A stretch of 64,000 bases of DNA from Bidens hawaiensis (lineage: Eukaryota; Streptophyta; Magnoliopsida; Asterales; Asteraceae), in the NCBI GenBank assembly GCA_021521415.1, contig JAIQDT010000675.1, forward strand, positions 434,001 to 498,000. The letters are read 5' to 3'. Of the stretch, positions 35,100 through 46,040 are shown one piece after another (positions within the stretch are counted from its first letter, which is position 1; the number at the start of each line of letters is the position of its first letter). The translations under genes and the position numbers were made by a program. The notes under the pieces are model-generated. The model saw only the letters and a program-made list of their open reading frames with translations. It was not told the DNA's origin and did not search any database.

Positions 35100-37905
35100 T
35101 GTAGAAATGTTATACGAACGTTTACAAGCCAGGAATCTAGTCGCAAATCGATACATTAACTCGTGTTCATTCAATACGTTAATGGAGATCAATACATTAA
35201 GCCTGGAGAGAATCCGGCAGCATAACGTTACAGGGGATAAATATGGCACAGATCTCTATGCACATTCACTTGGGAAGGCCTATTTATAGGCAGTCCTTCT
35301 CATTCGTTAACATCACTAACGAATGAGGCTTCCCATATCGAATGACCTCCCATTCGCTCAAACATCCTTAGCGAATGGGCATTACTTTAACGAATGAGCC
35401 TCCATTCGTTACCCAGTAGTAACGAATGAGCTCTTATATTAACAAATATGTCTAGCCTTTAACGAATGAGGCCCATTCGCTAAACATCCTTAGCGAATAT
35501 GTCTTTATACATTAATATAAAGACTAAATAACCCCTATCCTATTCGATCAGCTGCGGACACCAATTCCGTGCACTAACAAACTCCCCCTTGACCGTAGCT
35601 GTTGAATGCTTTCCAATACTTTAGCATCCAATACTTTAACGTCGAATACATTAACCTTCAATACTTTAGCGACGAATATGTTAACGACCAATACATTAAC
35701 CGCTAATACTTTAACTGCATATCATCAGCCGTACATCCAACCTCCCCCTTGACTGATGATTCTCGGGCTTGAGCAAACAGATAAAATATAACTCTTTGTA
35801 AGCAAACCAACAACTTGTAGCGACTCGTATAGATCTCCCCCTCAAACAAGCATGTCCAGGTGATCATTTCGATCATCCAGCTGGCCTATGATATGGTTCA
35901 ATCAAACGAATCAATTAGCAGCAAGTTATCGGCTATCTGTCATACCGGTAAAGTACAAATGTCTTTACGTTTAACCTCATCACACATCTTCATGAACAAC
36001 TCGATCATTCCACATCTTTCACAACGGTCTTCACTCTCTCGATAACGTCAATCACAAAATATAACCCTTTGAAGCTTTTCGGCAACCAATACGTTTGGAT
36101 GCGCTAACGCTTTGGGCATATGATTCTGTGTTCCAACCTTCGTTAATCAATCCAGAACGATCATATTCTTCAATCAGATGACAAGACTTGTATATTCCTC
36201 AATCAGATCAACTCATTCAAGAATTGTCCCCTTCAACATAAGCAATCCGCCGAATACTCGTAGCCAATATTGTCAGGATCAAAGTCCCTCAGAAAGAAGT
36301 AATCGGACAGACACTCGTATCCCACGTAGTCAGGTTTCAATCTTGAACAAATCAATCACAAATGGAAGAACAAACACAGTCTTGAACTCGGTCAAGCATA
36401 GCTTTGCAAACATGAATTACCACCCAAATTGCATTAATTTTTCAAGAAATCCTTGCAAATGTAGGAAAGATACCTATCATTTAAACTCTTTGAAAGTTTT
36501 ATCTCCCCCTTTTCTTGACAAATTAGGCAAGGTCTTGAACAATTCTTCAAATATATTCAATAAACGTCTCGTTAACTTAAGCGGTTACTCCCCCTCGGCC
36601 CCTCAATATGCGTGAAAAGTCGGCCGGAAAGTATATCACCAAATTTTGCCAGAAGAGTATCCCGCATATTTAAAATATCCCCGAATTTTATTTTTTTTTA
36701 CAATCCTCATTTGTTATCTCCTCTTTAGCTAGAACAGTGTCACATACGTTAAACATCCGTCCACATTCGTTACCCTTGAACGAATGGGTCTCATTTGTTA
36801 ACCTTTTAACGAATGGGTACATACGTTACTCCATATTCGTTAATCCATTAACAAATGTCTTCATACGTTAAAACCACTAACGAATGTCCACATACGTTAA
36901 TCACCTTCATCCGCATGAACAGTACACGAATGAGGTCTCATTCGTTAAGTAATCCATATTCATTAAACTCCTTAACGAATAACTCATTCGTTAAACCTTC
37001 GTAACGAATGACCATTTAACTTAACGAATCATCCTTCAAATGGTTACTGTAGCCGGAAAATTCAGTTACGGTGGTCGGAAACTTCAAATCATCATCAAAT
37101 CTCCATATCAAATTATCAGATTATACACGAAGCTCCGGATTTACATTACGATTACGATTCAGACATCAATTTCATCATCAACCATCTGAATCATCATTAA
37201 TTAAGCTTTGCAACTTGAAAGCTTCAACCATGGCATCCATGGCAGATTCCAATCCAACTACCAATTAACCATCTCAATACATTAATTAGCTTCGGAATTA
37301 CATTCTGAACACAAATTCATCATCAGATTCAACATTCAATCTCTGAATTGGTTCAAATCTGATCAAAAAAGTATGTTAACTCCGATGAACACGAACAAAC
37401 ACGTATCACGAGCAACCTCCGGCTCTGATACCAATTGTAGAAACGTTATACGAACGTTTACGAGCCTGGAATCTAGTCGCAAATCGATACGTTAACTCGT
37501 GTTCATTCAATACGTTAATGGAGATCAATACATTAAGCCTGGAGAGAATCCGGCAGCATAACGTTACAGGGGATAAATATGGCACAGATCTCTATGCACA
37601 TTCACTTGGGAAGGCCCATTTATAGGTAGTCCTTCTCATTTGTTAACATCACTAACGAATGAGGCTTCCCATAGCGAATGACCTCCCATTCGCTAAACAT
37701 CCTTAGCGAATGACCTCCCATTCGCTAAACGAATGGGCATTACTTTAACGAATGAGCTTTTACATTAACGAATATGTCTAGCCTTTAACGAATGAGGCCC
37801 ATTCGCTAAACATCCTTAGCGAATGTGCCTTTATACATTAATATAAAGACTAAACAACCCCTATCCTATTCGAACAGCTGCGGACACCAATTCCGTGCAC
37901 TAACA
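35100..37905 (-). mobile_element. small non-coding LTR retrotransposon
   Basis: Direct terminal repeats at 35100-35579 and 37436-37905 (TGTAGAAA...CACTAACA) are flanked by AATGC (35095-35099 and 37906-37910). On the minus strand, TTGGTATCAGAGCC (37422-37435) directly follows the 5' LTR as a PBS, and CAAGGGGGAGTT (35580-35591) precedes the 3' LTR as a PPT. The 1.86-kb interior has no gag or pol motif, so the element depends on others for movement. LTRs and interior are packed with ATTCGTTA/TAACGAAT words. The near-identical LTRs suggest fairly recent insertion. Confidence 0.85.
37422..37435 (-). other. primer binding site of the small LTR element
   Basis: Reading the minus strand, TTGGTATCAGAGCC follows the 5' LTR end (TTCTACA) with an A between. 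It matches initiator tRNA-Met and fixes the element's orientation. Confidence 0.8.
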
Positions 37906-39179
37906 AATGCTTTCAACCGTCTGAGTAGTCTCTAGCACGTCCAAGCGATAATCTCTAGTCCTTAACCTGAAATTCAAACTAACATACACACAAAGTCAGC
38001 TTGAGCTGAGTGAGTTCAAGTTTTAGTAAACAAATAAAATTCATAAATCATTCCAAGGATTATAGGTATAAAACAGTATAGGGAATAATAGGTAAACAAA
38101 AGGACAGATAATCACCAAGTAATATATTCACAATCGAACACGCGTACGGGCCTCCCCACCACGGGATTTAAGAACCCGAGTAATATACTTGACCCGAATG
38201 CAGTAAGACATAAGCACATGACATGTGTCTCCCCACCATGGGATTTAAGAACCCGCCCCGGGATTTAAGAACCCGAGTAATATATTTGGCCTGGTCATAA
38301 TCACCATGCACACTCACACATCAATAGGCTTACTCACGTATATCTTAGTCATAAAGAACTAATAATCGTTAAAAATCGTAGGCTATAGAGTAATATGTAC
38401 AAGTCATCTCAAAATGTAAACTAATATAAGTAAGTCTACGCATAATCTCTAAAACAGTTTAACAAGTAAAAACCAAAGTGGGTGCATATGCAAGCCCAAA
38501 ACGTAAAAAGGTAAAAGGGGAATCATGAGCTCACCTGACACGAGGCACACAATTAGCAACGAGCTAAAGAACCCCTAAGTACTCCCTCAAATCAAACGTC
38601 TGTCGAATTACGCATAATGATTACTAACGGAACCGTACCGTCGCTTATCCTACGAGGCGTTCTAAAATGGTTTGATTGACCTAAAGCCTCAACCTTACCA
38701 AATCCAATCACATCAGCCCCCGGGGCCATGTATTTACCAAAACCACCCTTAGTTAAATTCCGGGGACAAAGGATTCCCAACTTACCCCCGAAAGTTGCTA
38801 ATTGTATCGAATATGCGCGTTAACGAGTTGTTTATGCACTTAGCAACCAACTCAGCCCCGTGTGGACCAAATTCAATATAATCATAGCCAACAAGTCCAC
38901 ACGACACCTCACGAGTTGAATGGATCGGTAACTCGCATGTAGAACGCATAAACTACCAATTAAATGCGAATTTGCGTTGTACCGACCCGTTTGAGTAACC
39001 GACAACCAATTCAGCCCCATTAACATTAAAATTCAGTTTTTCATAGCCCGTATATCATACCGAGGCTACACAATATGAATTGGTTGTTAATCCCCTCAAA
39101 CAACGCGTTAAACGTAACAATTAACAATATAGACAATCGAAATCCTAGTTTTCAATATAGAACAATGTAAGGATGTCAT

Positions 39180-40543
39180 AAATGACAACTTTCCTAATGA
39201 TGTTCTTATGCATATCCAAGCAATTATGAACGAAGAGAATGAATGTCCTTGGTTTGATGATTTTGAAAACTACCTAGCATGCGGAATCATTAGAAAAGGG
39301 CTAACTCATCAATAGTAAAAGAAGTTCTTCTCCGATCTTCACTTTTATTTATGGGAAGATCCTTACCTATTTAAGATAGAAGCTGATCAGGTCATTCGTA
39401 GGTGTGTGTCAGGAAAGGAAACCACGAACATTCTCAAACATTTCCATGAAGGACCAACCAGTGGATACTCTAGCATAGCCACCACAGTTAGAAAAGTGTT
39501 TGACGCGGGATTCTTTTGGCCCACCATATACAAAGACGCACAAGCTCTGATCCAAGCATGCGATGCTTATCAAAGAGCCGGAAACATCTCCTCCAAGAAT
39601 GATATGGCACAAAAAGGCATTCAAATTTGTGAAGTCTTATATGTATGGGGAATAGATTTCTTGGGACCATTTCTCAACTCATTCGGAAATAAATACATCC
39701 TAGTAGCAACAGGTTATGTTTCTAAGTGGGTGGAAGCACAAGCTCACCCCACTAAAGATGCTCGGGTTGTTATCAAATTTCTGAAAAAGTTGTTTTCATG
39801 ATTTGGGACTCTAAAAGCCCTAATCGTTGGCAGAGGAACCTATTTTTGCAATGCCCAGATGGACAAAGTTTTATCACGATATGGAGTTCACCACCGATTG
39901 ACAACACCATATTACCTACAAACCAGTGGGTAGGTAGAAGTCTCAAACCGAGGGATCAAGAGAATCCTTGAAAGGACTATTGGGTTAAACCGCAAAAACT
40001 TGGAAGAAAAGTTAGATAATGCTTTATGGGCTTTTCGCACTGCTTATAAGACCCCCAAAGAGACAACACCATTCAGACTTGTCTATGCGAAAGCATGCCA
40101 TCTACCAGTTGAATTAGAACAAAATACTTATTGACTCTCTGAGCCATAAATCTAGATACCATTGCCACCAGTAAGAATCAAATTAAATAAATTCATGAGC
40201 TGGAGGAATTGAGAAGCTTAATATATGAGAACTCTTGGTCTTACAAAGAAAAGACTAAACGTCTGCATGACGCTCACTTGAAAGGAAACAAACAATTTCG
40301 AGTTGGCTTTCGTGTACTGTTATATAACACACATTTACGTCATCTTCCAGCAAAATTAAAGTCTCGTTGGACAGGTCCATACCTAGCTAAAAAGGTTTTC
40401 GACTATGAAATAGTTGAAATCTCTAGTTCCAATGGACACACTTTCAAAGCCAATGGCCATCGACTTAAACTATACATCGATGGACTACTCGAAGCCGTCT
40501 CGGAGGTAACCATCCTCTACTTCGAGATTGAACCAATAGGATA
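39180..40543 (+). pseudogene. Athila-like gypsy pol remnant (RNase H end and integrase)
   Basis: Readable parts include NEENECPWFDDFENYLACG, then [30 protein letters not shown] (integrase zinc region, with YQRAGNIS where a Cys is expected), [10 protein letters not shown] and [19 protein letters not shown], which are characteristic of Athila-type integrase. The C-terminal part (40209-40544) reads LPAKLKSRWTGPY and FKANGHRLKLY. Stops and shifts occur, for example TAG near 39315, and TGA at 39799 where the frame should run on. It ends abruptly at the truncated LTR of gypsy element 2. A 3' region and LTR of the same type continue after 48052. Confidence 0.8.
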
Positions 40544-40903
40544 AAACTTGAACTCACTCAGCTCAAGCTGACTTTGTGTGCATGTTAGTGTAAGTTTCAG
40601 GATTTGGAAGAGGATGCCTTATCGCTTGGACGTGCACGGAGCTACTTGGATGGTGAAGGGCATACTGGAAGGAAGAATTGTTATGAATATTTTATTTCAA
40701 GGAAACTTATAAAAGTTATATTTACTTTGGATTTTGGGCAAAATTCCCGGGTTTCGGGAACTTATTTCATTTTTCATGTTTTCCACAAAATTGATACTCT
40801 GATACGTATGTTTTAATAGAAGAAATGGGTTTTAAGTTTATTAAATTTTACGAGTGTTTGAATGATTACCAACTGTGGGGTTTCCGGGGTTCGGGGCCTT
40901 ACA
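40544..40903 (+). repeat. truncated 5' LTR of gypsy element 2
   Basis: It matches the last 361 bases of the 3' LTR (from about 47691), starting AAAACTTGAACTCACTCAGC and ending GGGGCCTTACA. Confidence 0.88.
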
Positions 40904-40906
40904 AGT

Positions 40907-40919
40907 TGGTATCAAAGCC
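40907..40919 (+). other. primer binding site, gypsy element 2
   Basis: TGGTATCAAAGCC follows the LTR end with the same spacing as in element 1; one base differs from the perfect TGGTATCAGAGCC. Confidence 0.82.
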
Positions 40920-41250
40920 TTGGTTCGAGGGATCCGAGCATCCCCGAATGCTTGGACTCGAACTGTAAGAAAAGAGACCAGTATGCCCGCCACGAGTAGA
41001 TGCACGCCAAGAGGTAACTTTAAATTACTTAGTCATTCCTTTACATTTAAGAGTTCCCTAATGTGATTAACTGTTAAGTGTTAGATAGAGTGCTAATATG
41101 GTTAGGGGCCGGGGGTGATTAGGACGGGCGGGTAAAGTAAACGACTAATCACACTTGATCAACGTCATTAGCAGTTTACCCTTACCTTACATGTTCTAAA
41201 TGCCACTTGTATTTAATCATATTAAAACTCTGTCTTTGTAGGGATAAGTC

Positions 41251-42417
41251 ATGGTTAATACTCGAACAACCAGGAGAGGTAGTTCTAGCGGTAGTGGTCG
41301 TGGTCGTGGTCGTGGTCGTAGGCCATGTGTCGAAGCCGAGAATGAGATTCCTACTCCCCAGCAGGAAACTCTGATTCATGAGGAGGGGGGTAACACTGCT
41401 TTAGATCCTGCTTTACGCGCGGCTATTGCGGATGAGGTTTACCAGGTGCTCCATAGCGCCACTCCAGAGATCGTTGCTGAGTCCGTCAGGGTCATGGAAG
41501 AATCACTAGCTGGTAAGGGTTTGGATAGGGGAAGGAAGAGTAAGGAGGTACAGGTCGAAGAGGAAGAGGAAGTGTATGTGCCGAGTGGGGATGATGATGA
41601 GGTGCGGACCGTTAGTGTATCGACCCGGGGTTGCTCGTATGGTGACTTTAAGAAGTGTGACCCCCCTTCTTTCGATGGTACTAAAGATGCATTGGCAGCA
41701 CATCAGTGGGTGAGGGAGATGGAGTCTGTTCTGAGGGTCAGTAAGTGCAAGGGGGATGACATGGTAACTTATGCTACTGCCTCGTTTCGTTCTGAGGCAC
41801 TATGTTGGTGGGATAACTTGGCGCAAGCCATGGGGGATCGTGCGGTTAGGAGGATGACGTGGGATGAGTTGAAGAAATCGGTTCTTGATCAGTTTTGTCC
41901 TCCGCATGAATTAGATAAAATAGAACAGGAATTCTTGACCTTGGAGGCTGGTTCTTTGTCGCATCGGGAGTATACCACCAAGTTTAACAAGATGGCTCGC
42001 TTATTTCCTGACTTGGTTACTCTCGAAGCCAAGAGGATTAAGAAGTACGTGAAGGGACTTCCGGTGGATATTCATAGGGGTGTGTTGACTACCGACATGA
42101 ACTCTTTTCATTCGGTGGTCACTCTAGCAGGTACGCTTTATGATCAGAGGGAGAAATTACCGCCTACCGAGAATAGGAGGGCATGGAACTCAAACTCGTA
42201 CGGTAAGCGGCCAGGGGGGAACAATTTTAACTCGTCCGTGAAAAGGGTGAAGACTAAGACTTCTGAGTTTAGAAGGGATGCAGCGTCTGGTAATTGCAAG
42301 AAGTGCGGGAAGCCGCATAAGGGGGAGTGTAGGATGGGGTCTAGCACTTGTTTTCGTTGTGATAAGGTGGGACACCCCCATTTCGAGTGCCCGACATTGA
42401 CCTGTTTCCGCTGTTAG
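41251..42417 (+). CDS. gag polyprotein of gypsy element 2
   Basis: A single 388-residue frame starting MVNTRTTRRGSSSGSGRGRG. The basic N-terminus is followed by an acidic linker (about residues 105-125), the retrotransposon-gag capsid region (SFRSEALCWWDNLAQAM, WDELKKSVLDQFCPPHELDK, HREYTTKFNKMARL, AKRIKKYVKGLPVDI) and nucleocapsid zinc knuckles (GNCKKCGKPHKGEC, CFRCDKVGHPHFEC). The frame ends at TAG 42415-42417 inside the third knuckle (FRC then stop), where element 1 has AAG. It is therefore one nonsense change short of the family's full gag, and a poly(G) run follows. Confidence 0.88.
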   Translation: MVNTRTTRRGSSSGSGRGRGRGRRPCVEAENEIPTPQQETLIHEEGGNTALDPALRAAIADEVYQVLHSATPEIVAESVRVMEESLAGKGLDRGRKSKEVQVEEEEEVYVPSGDDDEVRTVSVSTRGCSYGDFKKCDPPSFDGTKDALAAHQWVREMESVLRVSKCKGDDMVTYATASFRSEALCWWDNLAQAMGDRAVRRMTWDELKKSVLDQFCPPHELDKIEQEFLTLEAGSLSHREYTTKFNKMARLFPDLVTLEAKRIKKYVKGLPVDIHRGVLTTDMNSFHSVVTLAGTLYDQREKLPPTENRRAWNSNSYGKRPGGNNFNSSVKRVKTKTSEFRRDAASGNCKKCGKPHKGECRMGSSTCFRCDKVGHPHFECPTLTCFRC

Positions 42418-42671
42418 GGTTCGGGTCACTTGGCATCAAACTGTCCTTCCATTAAGGCGGGGGGGGGGGGGGGTCCGGGCAGGGGACTTCCTTGAGGGGG
42501 AAAATTGATGAGAAGCCGAAGGCCAGGGCGAGGGCCTTCAACATCTCCAAGAAGGAAGCAAAATAGGATGCGGATGTCATTTCAGGTACTTTTTCCTTAT
42601 TTAGCTTTCATTCCACCGTTATAATTTCTTATTCCATTGAATTCGTATGTGTCGACCGTGTGGCTAAGCAG

Positions 42672-42674
42672 TAG
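42672..42674 (+). other. in-frame TAG at the gag-pol boundary, shared by both copies
   Basis: The context GCTAAGCAGTAGTATAATATT is nearly the same at 20301-20303 in element 1. The stop lies between the nucleocapsid region and the protease. See the finding on a possible intron here. Confidence 0.5.
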
Positions 42675-42689
42675 TATAATATTGTCCTA

Positions 42690-43289
42690 GGTACCTTTCT
42701 ACTTGATGAATTACAGACGTCAGTTTTATTTGATTCGGGCGCCAGTTGGAGTTTCGTGGCTACCACATTCTGTTCCTTATTGAATAAATCACCCGAGCGC
42801 GTAGTCAATGGGTTTGAGGTTGAGGTTGCTGTAGGAAAATCCGTGTCTGTGTCTAGGGCTATTCAGGGTTGTTCCATTGAGTTGTCTGGTTATAGGTTTC
42901 CGGTGCCAGTGTACTTGATGCCGCTTGGTTGTTTCGATGTGGTGCTCGGGATGGATTGGCTCGCGAATGTTGATGCTCAGATCATTTGTGATCAGAAACT
43001 CGTTCGTCTAAGGGCCCCGGATGGGACTCAAATTATGGTCTTCGGTGATCGGAAGGTTGCGACGCCACATATTATATCCATGCTTAAGGCGGGGAAGTTG
43101 ATGCAGCGGGGGTGCGGGGCGTATCTGGCGTATGCTATGAATGTGAATACCGAGGTGGCTACCGTCGGTGATGTTCCTGTTGTTCGGGATTTCCCGGATG
43201 TATTTCCAAATGATTTGTCAGATGTGCCGCCGGATCGCGAGGTTGAGTTCCAAATAGACCTTGTACCGGGCGCCAAACCCGTTGCCTGA
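42690..43289 (+). pseudogene. protease and RT N-terminus of gypsy element 2
   Basis: GTFLLDELQTSVLFDSGASW carries the aspartic protease DSGAS site (about 42735). The protein continues with VYLMPLGCFDVVLGMDWLA and VVRDFPDVFPNDLSDVPPDR, the usual lead-in to RT. TGA at 43287-43289 interrupts after PGAKPVA, where element 1 reads an Arg codon. Downstream RT is in the same frame. Confidence 0.85.
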
Positions 43290-43304
43290 ACTCCCTACCG
43301 CCTA

Positions 43305-44618
43305 GTGCCGAGTGAGATGAAAGAACTTAGGGCCCATTTGGAAGACTTGTTCGACAAGGGCTTCATTCGACCGAGCATCTCACCTTGGGGTGCCCCGGTC
43401 TTGTTCGTTAAGAAGAAGGACGGTAGCATGCGGATGTGCATTGACTACCGTGAGTTGAATAAGCTCACCGTTAAAAATCGGTACCCTCTCCCAAGGATCG
43501 ACGATTTATTTGATCAGCTCCAAAGAACTAGTTGGTTTTCGAAGATCGACCTTAGGTCCGGGTATCATCAGCTGAAGATTCGGGAGGAAGATATTCCTAA
43601 GACTGCCTTCCGCACTCGTTATGGACATTACGAATTTCTGGTGATGTCTTTCGGTTTGACCAACGCACCGGCTGCGTTCATGGATCTTATAAACCGGGTG
43701 TGTAGACCGATGCTCGATCGCTCGGTTATTGTGTTCATCGATGACATTCTTGTGTACTCTAAGAGTGAATCCGATCACGCCGGTCATCTCAGGGAAGTGT
43801 TGGAGGCTCTGCGAAAGAACAAATTGTATGCGAAATTTTCTAAGTGTTCCTTCTGGTTACATGAGGTTCAATTCTTGGGCCATGTCATTAACCCGAGTGG
43901 TATTCTGGTTGACCCCGCAAAGGTGGAAGCTGTGAATGAATGGGAGTCTCCTAAGTCTCCGACCGAAATCCGTAGTTTTCTGGGTTTGGCGGGGTATTAC
44001 CGCTGCTTTATTTCCGATTTTTCGAAAATTGCCTCTTCGCTAACCAAGCTAACTAAGAATAGTGTTAAGTTCGTTTGGGGTACGGAACAGGAGGAAGCTT
44101 TTCTCGAGTTGAAGAACAGATTGACGCATGCCACGATCTTAGCTTTACCTGATGGCACCGACGATTTGGTGGTGTATTCTGATGCCTCTTATCAGGGGCT
44201 TGGGTGTGTTTTGATGCAGCGAGGTCGAGTCATCGCTTATGCCTCACGACAGTTGAAGTCTCACGAGGCGAATTATCCTACCCACGATTTAGAACTGGCA
44301 GCAGTTGTATTTGCGCTTAAGTTGTGGAGGCACTATTTGTACGGTGTTCCATGCGTTATTTATACCGATCATAAGAGCTTAAAGTATTTCTTCGAGCAAA
44401 AGGAACTAAATATGCGGCAGCGTAGATGGTTGGAGTTGATTAAGGACTACGACCTAGAGATCATGTACCATCCGGGTAAGGCTAACGTGGTGGCCGACGC
44501 GTTAAGCCGGAAGGAGAGACCAAAACCTATTCGTGTGAAATCCTACCAGCTTATTCTCAAACCCAACATTTTGAAACAATTAGACAACGTACAGAATGAA
44601 GCATTGCAGGTGGAATAG
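43305..44618 (+). CDS. reverse transcriptase and RNase H of gypsy element 2
   Basis: A 437-residue open part of pol. RT motifs in order: [76 protein letters not shown] and the catalytic [14 protein letters not shown]. The RNase H domain has [40 protein letters not shown] and [13 protein letters not shown]. All key aspartates appear intact. TAG at 44616-44618 (QVE, stop, IMSERIWG) separates it from integrase; element 1 has TGG at this codon. Confidence 0.9.
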   Translation: MPSEMKELRAHLEDLFDKGFIRPSISPWGAPVLFVKKKDGSMRMCIDYRELNKLTVKNRYPLPRIDDLFDQLQRTSWFSKIDLRSGYHQLKIREEDIPKTAFRTRYGHYEFLVMSFGLTNAPAAFMDLINRVCRPMLDRSVIVFIDDILVYSKSESDHAGHLREVLEALRKNKLYAKFSKCSFWLHEVQFLGHVINPSGILVDPAKVEAVNEWESPKSPTEIRSFLGLAGYYRCFISDFSKIASSLTKLTKNSVKFVWGTEQEEAFLELKNRLTHATILALPDGTDDLVVYSDASYQGLGCVLMQRGRVIAYASRQLKSHEANYPTHDLELAAVVFALKLWRHYLYGVPCVIYTDHKSLKYFFEQKELNMRQRRWLELIKDYDLEIMYHPGKANVVADALSRKERPKPIRVKSYQLILKPNILKQLDNVQNEALQVE

Positions 44619-44621
44619 ATT

Positions 44622-45999
44622 ATGTCAGAGCGTATTTGGGGTCAGGAAAAGTTGTTGGAAGACATAGGTGATGGGGTGAAATATAAGGATGGTCGTTTAT
44701 GGGTACCGAGGTATGGAGGATTCAAAGATAAAATTTTGGATGAGGCACACAAGTCGCGCTATTCTATTCACCCGGTCGCGACCAAGATGTACCAAGACTT
44801 GAAGAAAAATTATTGGTGGCCTGCAATGAAATTTGAGGTGGCTCAGTACGTGAGTAAGTGTTTGACGTGTCTACAGGTTAAGGCCGAGCATCAGAAGCCA
44901 TTTAGGAAACTTCAGCCGTTGGAAATACCTGAGTGGAAATGGGAACATCTTACCATGGATTTCGTGACTAAACTGCCTCGTACTCCTAGGGGCAATTATG
45001 ACACCATTTGGGTAATCGTGGATAGACTGACCAAGAGCGCTCATTTCTTGCCGATTCGAGAGACTTTTAACTCAGAGCAGCTGGCCGATGTGTTTATTCG
45101 TGAGATCGTCTCAAGGCACGGGGTGCCGGTGTCTATTGTTTCGGATAGGGATACACGTTTCACCTCCAGGTTTTGGAAAATGTTTCACGAGGAGATGGGC
45201 ACCGAACTCCTCATTAGTACTACTTATCACCCGCAGATGGATGGTTAGTCCGAGAGGACCATTCAACTCTCGAGGATATGTTGCAGGATTGTGTTATCGA
45301 CTTTGGTGGTAGTTGGGACCGTCACTTACCGTTGGTGGAGTTTTCGTATAATAACAGTTATCACGCTACGATTGGGATGCCACCGTTTGAGATGTTGAAT
45401 GGTAGGAGGTGTAGAACTCCTGTCTATTGGGGTTCCATTGGTCAAAAGCAGTTAGGTAGTTTAGAGGTGGTCGAGGCTACGACTGAGAAACTCGACAAGA
45501 TCAAAGCATTTATGAAGGTTGCGCAGGATCGTCAGAAGTCTTATGCAGATAAAAGGCGAAGGCCTATTGTGTTTGAGGTTGGGGATCGGGTTATGTTAAA
45601 AGTTTCTCCTTGGAAGGGCATTATTCGTTTTCGTAAGAGGGAGAAGCTCAGTCCGAGGTTTATAGGCCCGTTCCATATTTAAGCCCGAGTTGGTGAGGTA
45701 GCTTATAGACTGGATTTACCCGAGGAGCTCGCGGGGATTCACCCTACTTTCCACGTGTCTCATCTGAGGAAATGCTTAGCGGATGAGGAGGCCCATGTGC
45801 CTCTTGACGATATTGAGCTCGATGGTAAGCTGAACTACGTCGAGCAACCGATTGCTATCCTTGACCGTCAGGAGAGACGACTGAGGAATAAGGTGGTTAG
45901 GCAGGTGAAGGTGCAGTGGAGACACCGTAGGGGTTCCGAGGCTACTTAGGAGTCCGAAGACGAGATGAGGAAGCATTATCCGCAGTTGTTCCTGTTGCA
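44622..45999 (+). pseudogene. integrase with chromodomain-like C-terminus, gypsy element 2
   Basis: The zinc region (HKSRYSIHPVATKMYQDL to VSKCLTCLQVKAEHQKP) is followed by the core: WVIVDRLTKSAHFLP (first Asp), IVSDRDTRFTSRFW (second Asp) and YHPQMDG, stop, SERTIQ. TAG at 45246 and a one-base shift near 45265 break the core before the Glu-containing helix. Reading resumes with LEDMLQDCVIDFGGSWDRHL and PFEMLNGRRCRTPVYWG, stops at TAA near 45680, then continues HVSHLRKCLADEEAHVPLDD and the chromodomain-like RNKVVRQVKVQWRHRRG, with TAG near 45947 (TGG in copy 1). Confidence 0.88.
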
Positions 46000-46040
46000 T
46001 CGGGATTCGGGGACGAATCCCATTGTAAGGGGGGTGGACT

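Larger units (their letters stand above)
34883..39170 (-). mobile_element. LTR copy of the gypsy 1/2 family, minus strand, interrupted
   Basis: It starts TGTAAGACCCCGAAAACCCG, the reverse of the family LTR end. After the nested element at 35100-37905 it continues with the reverse of the conserved CTTGAACTCACTCAGCTCAA stretch (about 38010-38030) and the TTGTACCGACCCGTTTGAG region (about 38970). The far end is lost near 39170, where Athila-like pol begins. No internal coding sequence accompanies it. Confidence 0.7.

Noticed and set aside
36178..36615. 145-codon plus-strand open frame in the small LTR element
   Set aside because: It is antisense to the element, has no recognisable domain and is Asn/Ser-rich from composition.
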